From NCBI GenBank assembly GCA_001600455.1, contig BCKC01000003.1, positions 434,001 to 498,000 on the forward strand: a stretch of DNA of 64,000 nucleotides, read 5' to 3'. Below, piece after piece: positions 1-10,743 of the stretch; within the stretch, counting starts at the first letter, position 1; each line of letters starts with the position of its first letter. The position numbers were made by a program, and so were the translations under genes. A model generated the notes under the pieces. The model searched no databases and was not told the origin of the DNA. It saw nothing but the letters and a program-made list of their open reading frames with translations. This DNA comes from Endocalyx cinctus (lineage: Eukaryota; Ascomycota; Sordariomycetes; Amphisphaeriales; Apiosporaceae).

Positions 1-494
1 CTTGTCTCATCCGTCCGTTTTCACATGTGTTTGTAATAATAATGCATGGCTTAGATGTGGTTTGGTTGAAATATAGGGGCCTTCGCATCCCGTTGATCCT
101 CTGACTTGACTGATGTGTTTTCGGCTGACTACGTCGAGTTATGACATATGATATCATCAAACGCAACGTGTACACATCCTGCCCTTTTGTCTATAACCCC
201 TCTTACAGCGTGCTGCTGTAATGTCATCACAATGCCGCTACAAATACACGTCACGGAACGAGCCTTTCAAGGCTCTCCCGTATTATTGTTATTCATAATT
301 TGGGTGTATGCGACTAAGCTTGTAGGAAGGGTCGAACCAGTTGAATACTGACCACCCAATACACGAGCTTTAAGATTCCCCTATATGACCCTTCCAGAAT
401 CATCATATATGTTCTATAGGACCTCTGCATCGTATATCAGCTGCTTCAGGAGCTGTCGAACCGTCTCCTTTATTTCTGACTAGAAAGTAAGGGG
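1..494. other. gene-free left edge
   Basis: No reading frame here has coding character or recognisable motifs. The short ORF at 148-351 is uninterrupted by chance and resembles no family I know. The segment is continuous with the decayed repeat-type DNA to its right. Confidence 0.5.
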
Positions 495-1330
495 TTACGA
501 CTTCGTCGTCTTGTTTATCGCGATATCCGAAGCGATCTGCAGCATCTCACGCAGACCCGGTCTGTCTCCAGCATCGATGGCCACTGAAGTATACCAGATA
601 TCCGCCAGCAAGTAATTTCTAGATTATTCCGCGCGAGGAGAAATATTGACATACGACATGTTGGGACAAAACTAGGAAAGCCCGTATCGAGGCCTCGATA
701 AAGATGTCCATTTCCATTTGGAACGATATCGCTCGCTCTGATCATTATGCCGCGATGTTCTACATGCGTCATGAGACTACTCTTGCTACCGGTAATGAAC
801 GTAAGAATCACCTGCCGTAAGTAATTGATTAGATATGGAAATTATTGGCTGAATGATCTGCAGTCCGCTTTAACTCACTTCAGAGACATCGTACAGGTGA
901 TTCTCAACGCCATCGTCTTGGAAATATATCGCTTGACCGAAATCGATCAGTTTGAGTACGGGAACAAGATTCTGGTCCGGGACCCCCAAACTACCATATC
1001 CCGTCATTACTGTTTATATCATATAAGTGACCGAGATAAGCGCGAAGTCTTTAGTGATCAAGCCTACCGCTACCATTGTGAAGGTCTTGATGCGACAGTT
1101 GCCATGGCTCTTGTTCGTCGCCAAGGAGTATCTCTAGACAGAGCATTATACTTAGGGGCTGCTCTGGTGGATAAGCTATAGCGATTCATGCCCTAATCAC
1201 CATATATCCTGTTTATTAAGGTAGACCACGGCAGCATGGTATGGAAACTCACAACACGGGGAAAAACTTACAACATATGGTTAGGTAGTGACTTGATACT
1301 TATACTTGCCATCAAGTCGATAAGCTTCTT
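495..1330 (-). pseudogene. degenerate protein-kinase-like pseudogene
   Basis: Read on the minus strand, the kinase landmarks appear in the right order but in different frames. A segment containing AYPPEQPL (about 1163-1177) leads into the catalytic-loop-like SHQDLHNG (near 1070-1095). After a frame change comes VPVLKLIDFGQA, with the DFG triplet at 936-944. Further on, in the same frame as DFG but after several stops, comes the subdomain XI-like DRPGLREMLQIASDIA (about 520-566), ending in TAA at 495. An upstream piece reading KSLPNHML (about 1275-1300) lies in a third frame. The order HxDLxxN, DFG, RPG fits the fungus-specific kinase-like families often found near repeats. It has at least two frameshifts and several internal stops, so it cannot encode a protein. 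The exact 5' limit is unclear; faint similarity may reach about 1450. Confidence 0.6.
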
Positions 1331-1703
1331 AATTGTTCCGTTATCTGAATATTCTAGGGCCAATATTAGACCTACAATACCCTTTATAAAGCTGCTACCA
1401 TGTGATAATGGCTTGGTCGAATTCGATCTCTCACGCCTCCGTTTGAGTCGTGCAGTACTAATTGATCGACCATCGTGCTAAGCAATAACTTGCACAATAT
1501 GAATGCTATCCGGTAACTTCTATCTACTATTAGTGATGAACTCGAAGGGAAACTTTGGGAAAATTTACATATATTTAGATCATGATAAATACTCGAAGTG
1601 GAGACATATCCTTCCTCCTATAGCTGTTTTTACACACAACCTCCTTACAGACATGAAACTCTCGGGTTGTTTTGCTGAATTCCGAGCACTCTTCGACGCC
1701 CTC

Positions 1704-1907
1704 CTAAGAGAGGCCGATGTTGACTCCTTTCGATTATTGTTAATGCCCTGCAGCGTCGATTTCGCAATGTCAAATGGTGATGCTCTTCGGAGCTTTCCTA
1801 GTGTCCTGTATTGCTAATCTCGGCCTTTCTGACGGCGATACACTCCTAGCCGTTTTGATCCCCTGTATTGCTGATCTTGCTATATCTGAAAGAGAACCCC
1901 TTCGGGA
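1704..1907. repeat. degenerate 57-bp tandem repeat (about 3.5 units)
   Basis: Successive units run 1704-1760 (57 bp), 1761-1818 (58 bp) and 1819-1875 (57 bp), with a partial unit at 1876-1907. The unit ends match best: units 2 and 3 both finish with CCTGTATTGCT followed by AAT or GAT. On the plus strand each unit translates to a 19-residue pattern with S-(D/E/N)-G-D near its start and P-C-(I/S)-(A/V)-D at its end. Phase 19 aa makes it look like decayed repetitive coding sequence, but no long frame spans all the units. Confidence 0.55.
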
Positions 1908-2004
1908 CTGTGGCATGGCTCACGCTAGTAGAATAGCCTCAATAACACGGAAAGCGAGGCTAGATACTCCTTCCCCTACGATCCTATGTAAGAGAATGGG
2001 AGTA

Positions 2005-2223
2005 CACTGGAGTGTTGGGTAGCTCAGTTACGTAGACGGAGCTTAGCAGTAGGGCAGAGGTGTGGTTTGGGAGCCAAATAACTATTGCATTGATTCTTAA
2101 TCTCTAGGTATTCTCTCTTTCGGGGTGAGATCCCTCTCATATATAGAGATAGTCTGCTGGGGTTATCCGGAGGGTAGCCGTAGGTGCGCGCTGTAGGTTC
2201 TGTGATAACCAGTGGCCCTGACA
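2005..2223 (-). mobile_element. solo LTR, copy 1
   Basis: This segment is clearly homologous to 37881-38087. Shared blocks include CAGTTACGTAG, GAGCTTAGCAG, TTGATTCTT and ATCCGGAGGGTAGCCGTAG (CCCGG in copy 2). On the minus strand it starts TGTCAGGG, carries a TATA-like CTCTATATATGAGAGG followed by AAGAATCAAT, and ends in CTACCCAACACTCC. That is LTR architecture (TG start, promoter, polyadenylation-like signal). There is no reverse transcriptase, integrase, primer-binding site or polypurine tract beside it, and no target-site duplication is visible, so it is an old solo LTR. A Ty1/Copia origin is my guess. Confidence 0.7.
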
Positions 2224-4337
2224 TCCCATCGAAGCGAACCCGATATTTCAGAGTCTTAAAGCATGCACTGATTTCCGTAATACGTGACAGCCGTTCTTTG
2301 GTCTCTGCTGGCCTACCTTGACTTTTAATTCCATAGGAGATAAATCCACCAAGAGAGAGAGAGGGAGAGCGAAGAAAGCTTTTATCTGCGGATGGGTGAG
2401 AGGCCGAGAATCTCACTCAAGTTGATTTTGGACTAATATCCTGAGTTGATAGGTAACGTGCAGAGACTTACGGCCTCGAACTATCTGTATTACGCCAGAT
2501 AACATACAATATATTTACTCTGTCCACTATTCTGAACTTAAAAGTATCTTTATATTGAGTTATAGGGTTCACTTGTATGAGAGGTTCAACTCTCTATCTA
2601 GTTTCGTGGTGCATTACCTCCAGTCTCTTTAACTGAGCGTTTAGTTAAACATCACATTGAACCTCCATCATGTTTTCCAAGCCTTGCCACCATTTTCTTA
2701 ACTTGCCTAGATGTTGGCCATCCACCGTTTAATTCTAATGGATTCCTTGTTCGCTGAAGTATTTAGCGTAACTTGGCCGATTCCCATAATCTTAATAGTG
2801 CCTCTTACTATCTTAGAAGAGCGCAAAGCTTTAAAAGAATGTAGAGTATGCCCCGGAGGCGGACGAGCGCGGGTGACAAATTAGATAAAGTAAATCTAGT
2901 TTTTTTTTTTTTTTTTTTTTGGAGACGGTTGGCATGGATCTGATCTGATCTGGTGTTCTATCATGTCATTGACTACGGTCCGTGGAGGGGCAGCTTAGGG
3001 CAAGCTAAGATGACCTATATGTATGAGGTATGATGGGGTATGCGGTGCTCACAATGCAAGTCAGTCGTGATAAACGACGGAATGGGTCCCGCCGTAGTAA
3101 GTTCCTATTTTGGTTGCCGGAGTCCTGAAAAAAGTGGTTAAGAGTAGCAATCTTCGGCAGTACGGCTCAGAACAATGCGTTTGTGCCGAGTCCCACATCG
3201 CGCCTCACCTCGCTAAGATCCAAGTCTTTATGGTAATTTTAAAGGTAATTAAAATTTCCCATCTTACTGGATTTGGACCCCATGGAAGTGATATGCTGAT
3301 TTGTAATGCCGTAGAGAAGACTTGGTAATTCTTCGAATGCTACTACAATTATCCATGGATCTTTCTGCCCTCCCCAAGAGGGAAAACATATGCAAGTATG
3401 TATATCAGATTCAATTCAATCCAGGGTTTTAGGGCAAGCCATGAACTTTATTTCAGCTTCTTTCTTTTTTGATCAAAGATCCATTAGGGGTTATTAATCG
3501 TCTTGAAGGAGTGGCTCCCGAAATAGTGGTCCATAATCAATTAGAACTCGAACGAAAGAGGGGAGCGGGCGCCGAGGAAAGGAGACAAAGATCTCATTTT
3601 TTTCTTCTTCTTCTTCTTTAACCTCGGGATAGCTACTGTAAAATACTAACGGGTTCCGACCTATCGAGTTATCCGTTCGGCTTGAAGCGGACTTTTGATA
3701 TCGTCGTGTATTCTCTATCTTAAATCTATTATTATACTTATGGCCTCGGCGACGTCTCTGATCTAGGACATGGTATATGTACAGAGCTTTGTTTGGCGTA
3801 GATTGTCTATCGATGCTACGATATTATATTTGATTCTAGAGTAGCGTATCTATAATTAGTCGGTGGTAGATAACTCATGACGGACTGATTTTTTTTTCTG
3901 GGTCAGATGTAATCATGCCAACCTTGAAGAGTTATGGAAAGACATGAAGGAATGAAGAAAAAAAAGACCTCGTCACCATCTTCTTTAGTAGACCCCACCA
4001 AGGCTCCATTCAGACTCTTATCGCACACAGAGTATGGTGTCCTCGATGGCGTAAATGGCCTAGCTGGATGCCCAACTGAATTACATATAATAACAGCCGT
4101 ATCGTCTCTGGGACGTGCGGTGGCAAATCTCGTTGTAGTATCTAAAACAAGTTAGTCAAGGCCTACACTAGAAATATCTAGCCATTGGCGTATTGTTTCA
4201 TTTATTTGGTCTAATTTCCTTAGTCGCCTTTTGAACCCGACTCTTCTCTTATCATCATATTGAAGATGGTCATGATCATGGCCATCGAACTACACAGAGG
4301 AACATACCTTTAAGTCACCATCATGTGTGAGGTTTAC
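2224..4337. other. gene-free repeat-type DNA
   Basis: No supported gene is present. It includes a run of about 20 T at 2900-2920, a short GATCT tandem at about 2936-2952 and TTC triplet runs at 3600-3618. The short open frames at 3110-3328 and 3934-4155 have no recognisable motifs. Confidence 0.45.
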
Positions 4338-4432
<95 letters not shown>

Positions 4433-4447
4433 NNNNNNNNNNNNNNN

Positions 4448-4542
<95 letters not shown>
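4338..4542. repeat. TAG/GTA trinucleotide microsatellite with 15-N assembly gap
   Basis: Perfect GTA repeats fill 4338-4432 and 4448-4542, separated by N at 4433-4447. The gap lies inside the array, so the true repeat length is unknown. Confidence 0.97.
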
Positions 4543-4545
<3 letters not shown>

Positions 4546-5017
4546 CTAAATAAAATTGGCAACCCTGAGTAAAAAAAAAACAACGAAACCTGGGTATCGG
4601 GAAATCTAAACTCGGATGCCCTCCGATTTAAGATTTCATCATAATCTGCAACCTTCGTTATTGGTGGAGGCGCGGGGCGATGTAACATCGTGATGCGAAA
4701 CTACCCCTGGCCCTGTGCACGACATCCGCATCTTGTCATTGAATGACCTCCCCCTGTCCTAGGAAAAAATTGAGGATGGGGAATTTGAAACCTGCACCAG
4801 AGTACTTTTCTTTTTCTTTTCTTTTTGTAGCGTGCGCAGATCGTTCTAGGACACCTTCACTTTGTAGTTCATCCCATGAAATACTCTACGTTTTCCGGAA
4901 ACGGATCTTTTAGGAGATTTTATCCGCGACAACATATATATAGGAAGTGGTAAGAGTAATCATCGCTTATACCGTCTATCATTTTTAGCGTGAAGATCTG
5001 TCCGAAGGTTGTACATC
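4543..5017. other. upstream region of the alpha/beta hydrolase gene
   Basis: No gene is seen. A pyrimidine tract made of CTTTT units (about 4806-4827) and an ATATATATAGG element (about 4934-4943) precede the hydrolase start and may be promoter elements. Confidence 0.4.
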
Positions 5018-6013
5018 ATGGGAGGCGGCACCAGGAGACGGTCTGATTTAGACCTCTCTAACTCAGGGCAGTATCGTTCCAACAGCGATGTTTCGAGCAC
5101 GAGAGAGTCGACCACCGACTCGAAGATCCCACTTCGCAGATACGCGTCAAATTTATCACGCACGACAACAATGTATACGACAGATGAACGAAGCGACCAA
5201 CTGTGGTTTAAGGAGATATTCCCGCTGGCTCCCGTCACCGTCGTAATGCTACACAACTTATTCAGTTGTCATCTTGAGTGGGAGCATGTTTGGAACAAGC
5301 TAAGCGACTATCATCTACTCATTCCCGATCTACCGTCGCATTCAAAATCCCGGCATCTGAGGCCTTTTTCCTTCGCATACGCTGCCGACCTCTTGGCGCG
5401 CATGATCCAAGAGCACGCTCACGATGGGAAAGCCCATATTGTGGGCATCTCGACTGGAGGATTTATCGCCTTAGAGCTGATTAGACGCCACCCAGATCTT
5501 GTCCGATGTGCCTTCATTTCAAGTACTTGCATCGTATCAGACTCGTGGAAACAGTTGGCCAACTACCCTAAAGTGCTTCGCATTGGTCTGGCCGCTGCTC
5601 TAAGCTTTCCTAACAACATGTTCATGAAGGCTTCGGGCTGGGCGCATGAGCTAAACGGCGAGGCCTGGTTGGCAGAAACAAGGAAGAATATCAGCACTAG
5701 TCTCACCGAAGCCGGTACGCGCGAATCGACAGCCTTCAAAATAGGCGAGGTCGCCGATGCCGGACGGAAAGGCGATAAGAGAATCGCTTTGGTGGACCCA
5801 GGCAAGCAAGGCAATGCGGAAGTGACGCGGGAGATGCTCACGGCAATAACCCAGACAGGCACACGTGATGGGGGGAAGAAGTCGCGCGCGTTCATCGTGA
5901 GAGAAGCTGCCCACTCTTGGAACGCACAATTTCCCGATTTGTTTGCGAGAGGCGTCAGAGCGTGGCTTGAGGGAGGGATGTACATGCCAACGGAATTCGA
6001 GCCATTAGAGTGA
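5018..6013 (+). CDS. alpha/beta hydrolase fold protein
   Basis: This is a single-exon gene of 331 aa. The first in-frame ATG is 5018; the open frame extends nine bases upstream only through a TTG. The nucleophile elbow is GISTGG, with Ser145. Before it lie a strand and oxyanion-like stretch, VVMLHNLFS, and the LIPDLPSHSKS loop. A likely catalytic His is His299 in REAAHSWNAQFP, followed by a terminal helix ending ARGVRAWLEGG. The acid residue is not obvious. No signal peptide or membrane segment is seen, so it is probably cytosolic. The substrate cannot be predicted; family members include esterases, epoxide hydrolases and haloperoxidase-like enzymes. The residue 60-75 region and the divergent 215-285 insert are weakly conserved. 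It is a well-formed gene standing right beside decayed repeat DNA. Confidence 0.8.
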   Translation: MGGGTRRRSDLDLSNSGQYRSNSDVSSTRESTTDSKIPLRRYASNLSRTTTMYTTDERSDQLWFKEIFPLAPVTVVMLHNLFSCHLEWEHVWNKLSDYHLLIPDLPSHSKSRHLRPFSFAYAADLLARMIQEHAHDGKAHIVGISTGGFIALELIRRHPDLVRCAFISSTCIVSDSWKQLANYPKVLRIGLAAALSFPNNMFMKASGWAHELNGEAWLAETRKNISTSLTEAGTRESTAFKIGEVADAGRKGDKRIALVDPGKQGNAEVTREMLTAITQTGTRDGGKKSRAFIVREAAHSWNAQFPDLFARGVRAWLEGGMYMPTEFEPLE

Positions 6014-6824
6014 AGATATACCCGGGGGCAATCTAAATGAAGTATTCAAGTCGACCACGATATTGAATCGACAAGCTTCAGGGATCCAAGCGAGGCGGGA
6101 CATCAGTTTTTGATAGTTACATTAACGGCCACGTCACCAATCAGAAACCCAGCCAAGAATTTGGCCAGCTTGCAATCGGAGCTGAAATTGAAAAGCCTCC
6201 CCCCCCCGTCATACGCACGAATACAAGAGCGCCTCCAATTGCGGTACGAAGATGTACTCTTAGGATAGGCGCGAGTGTTGTAAATGAGATGGAACATGGG
6301 CATGAATAAGGCAATACAAGATCGATTCATTGGAGTCCTCGCCGAAGCTGACTGAGGTAGCTAATACCTGTACTTAAATAGTTACTCTGTATATACACGA
6401 AATATATAATATATAATTATTGGGTAGTGCTTTCAGCTACTGAAGTACTATTATCCACAACTTTGTCTTATCTGATCAATCCCATCACACTGTTTCCTTG
6501 TTTATATTTAAGCAAATTTGAAAAGAAAGTGATAGGTTTTCGAGTAGTTAATGCTTGTTGTAACCATCGGGTATGGTTTACATCTATGAAGGAGAGGTGC
6601 CTTTAAATGCTTGCATCCATTCGTTATATGGACCGATAATTGTTCTAGGCTTCATAAAACTTCCAAAATTAAAAGTTTAGGACGGTGCGTTTGACATAAT
6701 GCAGCATGGCCCGGATTCCCAGTCGTCGAGGATTGTCAGGATTAATATATGGGAAAATAGTTACATGATACTGCTTGAGTTTTTGGGTTCGCTAATTGGC
6801 GTGCAGATCGATACTGGTCAAGTG
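6014..6824. other. intergenic, convergent gene ends
   Basis: AT-rich DNA between the converging hydrolase and surface-protein genes. There is a C run at about 6199-6207 and an (AT)-rich stretch near 6400-6420. No gene is seen. Confidence 0.5.
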
Positions 6825-7847
6825 TTATTCGGCGTTGCCTTTCTGTCTCTCGCCTAACGAGCTCATAGACCATCTCCTGGAAGAATATATGCTTGATTTA
6901 TCCGTGAGGTTGGTTTTACTATTCGAAGCCCAAACCGGCGATCCAGAATCCAACTCCTGTGGCTCACACGGCGTAGCATCAAGCTCGTAGACTCGATGCA
7001 CCTGGGGCTGAACTTCTGTGTTCTTGCTGTCAAGTTCGGATTTCTCAAAAGTACGGCGCTCGACATCCGTGAGCTTGATCGTGTCCTCGGTGTTTTCATC
7101 CGGAGACGGGGAGGATTTTCGTCTCTTGTACTTGAGAATGAAGATCAAGGTTATAATAATGCCAACTACACCAATGATACCGACTATTGTCCCAACTACT
7201 AGAGCTAGGTTGACAGATGATCCTGGCGAGGGTTGAGTTGATGCCGTATCTGAAGTCGTGGTTGGTTGTGTTGACGCGGTTAGCTGGAAGGTAGGTACCG
7301 GAGTGGTTTGAAGTTCGGAGGCTGTGCTAGTCGTAATTGTAGATGCAACGCTTCCATCTACTGCTGCTAATATGTTGAATGAGCTCGAGGTTTCGTACTT
7401 GTCTTCATTGTCGTTCAATTTCAGCATCAAGGAGTAAAAATTGCTGGAATCTAAGGGATCGATGACCGTCCAGTTATAAATTCCGCCGGCAATGTCTATC
7501 GAGGCTAAACCATTTCATGTCGTGCAATGTTAGAATTCTCGATCTTATAACTTCGGTAGGTAATATGGATATTTTTCGCGTTTTGCGTGACACCGAGATT
7601 GATGACCTGACTTACCATCGATGTCATTCTTGTACGCCAACGTAGCCTCGCTAAGACCTGCAAGAAGGCTCAGTGTGCCTTCCCCAGACCAAGATCCAGG
7701 ATTCCATTTCACCTCATATGTTGCGCCTGCAGTCATGCGTACATTAGCTGCCGGGCTTATAAATGAAAGTTCATCGTCTGCTTGCACTCTAGTGATGGTA
7801 ACCACAGCAAGAAGCGTCAAAACCCGGCGGAGAAAACATATCATCAT
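6825..7847 (-). CDS. Kre9/Knh1-like single-pass cell-surface protein
   Basis: Two exons (7847-7616, 7504-6825) give 303 aa. The intron starts GTAAGT, ends TTTAG and falls in phase 1. Domains in order: a signal peptide (about residues 1-23, ending RVQA before DDELSF); an Ig-like Kre9/Knh1-type N-terminal domain with the typical opening SFISPAANVRMTAGATYEVKW; a Ser/Thr/Pro-rich, probably O-mannosylated stalk (about 125-172); a transmembrane helix (about 175-201, ALVVGTIVGIIGVVGIIIT); a KYKRRK stop-transfer; and a roughly 100-aa cytosolic tail rich in charged and Ser residues. This layout resembles fungal cell-wall sensors or the Ser/Thr-rich GPI-anchored family, but here a cytoplasmic tail replaces the GPI signal. 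A role at the plasma membrane or wall is inferred; no enzyme motif is present. Confidence 0.82.
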
Positions 7848-9056
7848 GATTACATTGTCCGATGTCTCGAGAATGGCGAATAGTATATGTGATAAAGAAG
7901 AAATTTTCCTCGATGCTGTGAAATCTGTCAGATCCTAAATTCCTTCGCTGGCTTACGTTGTGCTACATGCATACCATGCCATACCTACTGCCCTTGCAGG
8001 AGAGCTCCTTAGACTTGCATGCTTACATATCGGCGTTGCTCGGGTGCCTGGCTGTGCCCCTTTGAGAGATTACGATCACACTCAAAATTTATGTCACGGC
8101 ATCTGAATTAGGCAGGTTAGGTGAAGATTACTTGGCACATTCTCATTTCTCACTGATCCTTCGCAATAGTCCAATCACAGGACAAGTCGAAAATCCTAGG
8201 TTTGAAGACCGCCTGGGTGAGCCATATTTCACATATTAATGTACTCATCATCGCATCGATCGGACCCGACTACTTAGGAGATATAAAGTAGATAAAAATA
8301 ACAATACTAGTGATTAGGCACATTTGTTTCAAGAAGAGGCTAGCTAGGTAAAGCAGTCGAACTTGAACATCACATACGCATTCTCCTCACTGTCTGGCTC
8401 ACTGCCTGGCTCACTGTCTACACGTAGTAATGAAAAAGTAAGATGCAGGATGGCTCCTCGTATAACTGGGGTGATTTTGACCGTTCCGGTGCCGAATAAT
8501 CACAGTCAAGGTCAACAGATGAATAGGGAAAATTCACTGCCCATCTAACTTGCCAAGCCTGTATGCCTGCTTATGTACTACATAGTACTTACCTGGCAGC
8601 TGGCAGCATAACATTACGTACTGTGTATGCCGCAGGCATAGCTACACTACAGACAGACAGAACAGGGTAATAAAAAACCAAGGGGATGATGTTGGAGCGA
8701 CGGCTTTAGTGAATAGACACTGCGATATCCGCGGTTCGGAGCATCGTCTTGAATACCGGAGAAAATTTACCAAAAGTTTTTTTTCCCTCTTTCCTTTGGC
8801 GTCGAAATATAATGAAACGGTGAAACTAACAATACAAGACATCATACTCCGTACATGAAAATTAATTAAACCAACGCTATTAGATAAAAGATAATAAGGT
8901 TGTGTAAGCTCTACCAAGAAGAATCATGATAAACAAAATCCGAATCGATATGGGAACTTGGGTTAAGACGAACCAAATCCCTAGGAGTAGAATACCTAGC
9001 CTTATTCTCCAAAGAATTGACTGTAGAAATGACATCAGCAGCTTCAAAGGATGCAA
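7848..9056. other. intergenic with a short 12-bp tandem repeat
   Basis: No gene is seen. Three 12-bp copies of CTCACTG(T/C)CTGG occupy 8386-8421. The rest is ordinary AT-rich spacer between two minus-strand genes. Confidence 0.5.
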
Positions 9057-10271
9057 CTAACAATCTCCTCCCCAGCCTAGCTGACGATTCACTTCGTTCA
9101 TGGCGCCAATCCCAGCCCTAAAAAGGTCGAGAGCTCCATCAACGCCGGTGTGTCCTGTGTTGAATGTAGGCACTGGCTCTTCGGCCCTCCTGAGATCGGA
9201 TTGATCAAGAACAGTCTGTCGCTTCTCGAGGACGGCTTTACAGATTGCCCTTGCCCACATATTGTACCATTGATTTTCGCTGATACTCACGTACTCTTTG
9301 TCGCCATTTGCATTTATCCGGGAAAAGGGCCATTCCGCGATGACCACTTCCCACCGCTTAGTGCTTAGCCGCAGGTACGGCCAGCTGAAGATGAACATTA
9401 GTGTGAGCATAAACAACCACTGTATCCAGACGGTGAAACGCCAGCGATTTATCTTGGCGTCATTGTAACACTCGAGGAGCCCGTCCTTAACTATAAGTTC
9501 CACCTGTAGATGCCCACGATAATTTGTGCCACGCACTAGGCTATGGAGGTGATTTTTAATGACCGTCTCGTCGAAACCGATCATTTGCCTTCGCAGCGCA
9601 AAAACTTTCAGACCGGCATGACTGGCTGCATAGCGATGGCACCATTCCTGGAGGGATGGTTTTGGCTCACCGCCAACTTCAATACTCTGAACAGATCCGG
9701 CCGCGCGTGTCGTGAAGATAGTACCTCGGCGCACCTTTTCCCCATTGTCGACAGTTCTGAGACGAGTCCATGATTGACGGTATTGCGCGTCTGAGTATAG
9801 AAAAGGCGTAAGCTCAACAGAAATGTCGAAGTCGGTAATGGTTCTGTTTTCCGTCTTCCCTTTGCTATTTTTGTGGGTCTCGGTATGCGTTCCTACAACC
9901 TTGATATAGGGTCGTGGAGGAACGGTAGCGAGTTGCCGGACGTGTCTTTCGAGACTGGCAGGGTCCTCGAGACATTTTGATATCCAGACCTCGTTTCCAG
10001 TATTTGCATCCCTTATATGTCTGCCGTCGCTGACAGAACCAATTATTGAGTTCGGGCTGTTTAGAATGTCACCGGATGGTGAGAGCATCGGCGCTGCTTC
10101 GGACGACTCGAGAGCATCGGTGTAATTTGGTGGGAGATCATCAACGGTGATTTCAGGCGCGTCATCATCGTCAAGAAAATGGGTTGAAGCCGAAGATCCC
10201 CCTGGGTTTGTGTGCAATGACACACTATCGGAGGACTTGACATTTCGATGATCAGTAGGTTTCCCCATCAT
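9057..10271 (-). CDS. conserved fungal protein of unknown function, PPxY motif and one TM segment
   Basis: This is an intronless 404-aa protein. The start is the ATG pair at 10271/10268 (MMGKPTD); an upstream TTG extension is not a start. Residues 1-60 are disordered and acidic and contain DLPPNY (PPNY at 47-50), a WW-domain/Nedd4-ligase type ligand. A folded region follows, with a basic stretch (HKNSKGKTENR) and the strand-rich segment ISVELTPFLY. One strongly hydrophobic stretch at about residues 275-300 (FTVWIQWLFMLTLMFIFSW) is a transmembrane or monotopic helix. The C-terminal part begins KRWEVVIAEWPFSR and ends GWGGDC. I recognise it only as a type of protein conserved in filamentous ascomycetes. 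The PPxY motif suggests ubiquitin-dependent trafficking, as an inference. It is divergent from TRM61, 472 bp apart. Confidence 0.8.
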   Translation of the reverse strand: MMGKPTDHRNVKSSDSVSLHTNPGGSSASTHFLDDDDAPEITVDDLPPNYTDALESSEAAPMLSPSGDILNSPNSIIGSVSDGRHIRDANTGNEVWISKCLEDPASLERHVRQLATVPPRPYIKVVGTHTETHKNSKGKTENRTITDFDISVELTPFLYSDAQYRQSWTRLRTVDNGEKVRRGTIFTTRAAGSVQSIEVGGEPKPSLQEWCHRYAASHAGLKVFALRRQMIGFDETVIKNHLHSLVRGTNYRGHLQVELIVKDGLLECYNDAKINRWRFTVWIQWLFMLTLMFIFSWPYLRLSTKRWEVVIAEWPFSRINANGDKEYVSISENQWYNMWARAICKAVLEKRQTVLDQSDLRRAEEPVPTFNTGHTGVDGALDLFRAGIGAMNEVNRQLGWGGDC

Positions 10272-10743
10272 TACAAGTATGCAATCTATCTGGAATAAAA
10301 CAGCCCGCAATGAACAAATAAAAAACTTTTTTTTTCTCCCTCCAAAAAGATAAAATAGAAAGTAAGATTAAATCCTCAGGGAGTGCCTACTTTATGTCCT
10401 ATGTAATAAATTATATAATGCAGCTGAAACTAGGTAGCTAGGAGTACCTACTAATCTAGGTAACTCAGCTGCCTACCTAACAATCCTTAGTAGTTAGTAA
10501 CCCCACTGCCCCAGCACTGCCCGGCTGCCTGATCTAGCTGATGTACGGTTTGAGTCTATACTTTATTAATACATAACCTCTATATGAACATATCGATAAA
10601 GTTTAATCTGCTTATCTACGGAGTAATTAATGAATTAATTCTTTCTACATATTTATATAACTATTGTTCATTAACAAAAATTTAAAATCCCTAAGTCTAC
10701 GGTTGTATTAAGGAGCTATAACCAAGGTCATGATGTTATAAAC
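10272..10743. promoter_or_regulatory. shared divergent promoter region
   Basis: 472 bp separate two divergently transcribed genes (the unknown membrane protein and TRM61). The region holds a TAGGTA-type palindrome cluster at about 10430-10480 and a T run at about 10327-10335. No specific factor site can be assigned. Confidence 0.4.

Noticed and set aside
4290..4688. 132-aa minus-strand frame with poly-Leu and poly-Tyr
   Set aside because: It is a translation of the TAG microsatellite running through N bases.
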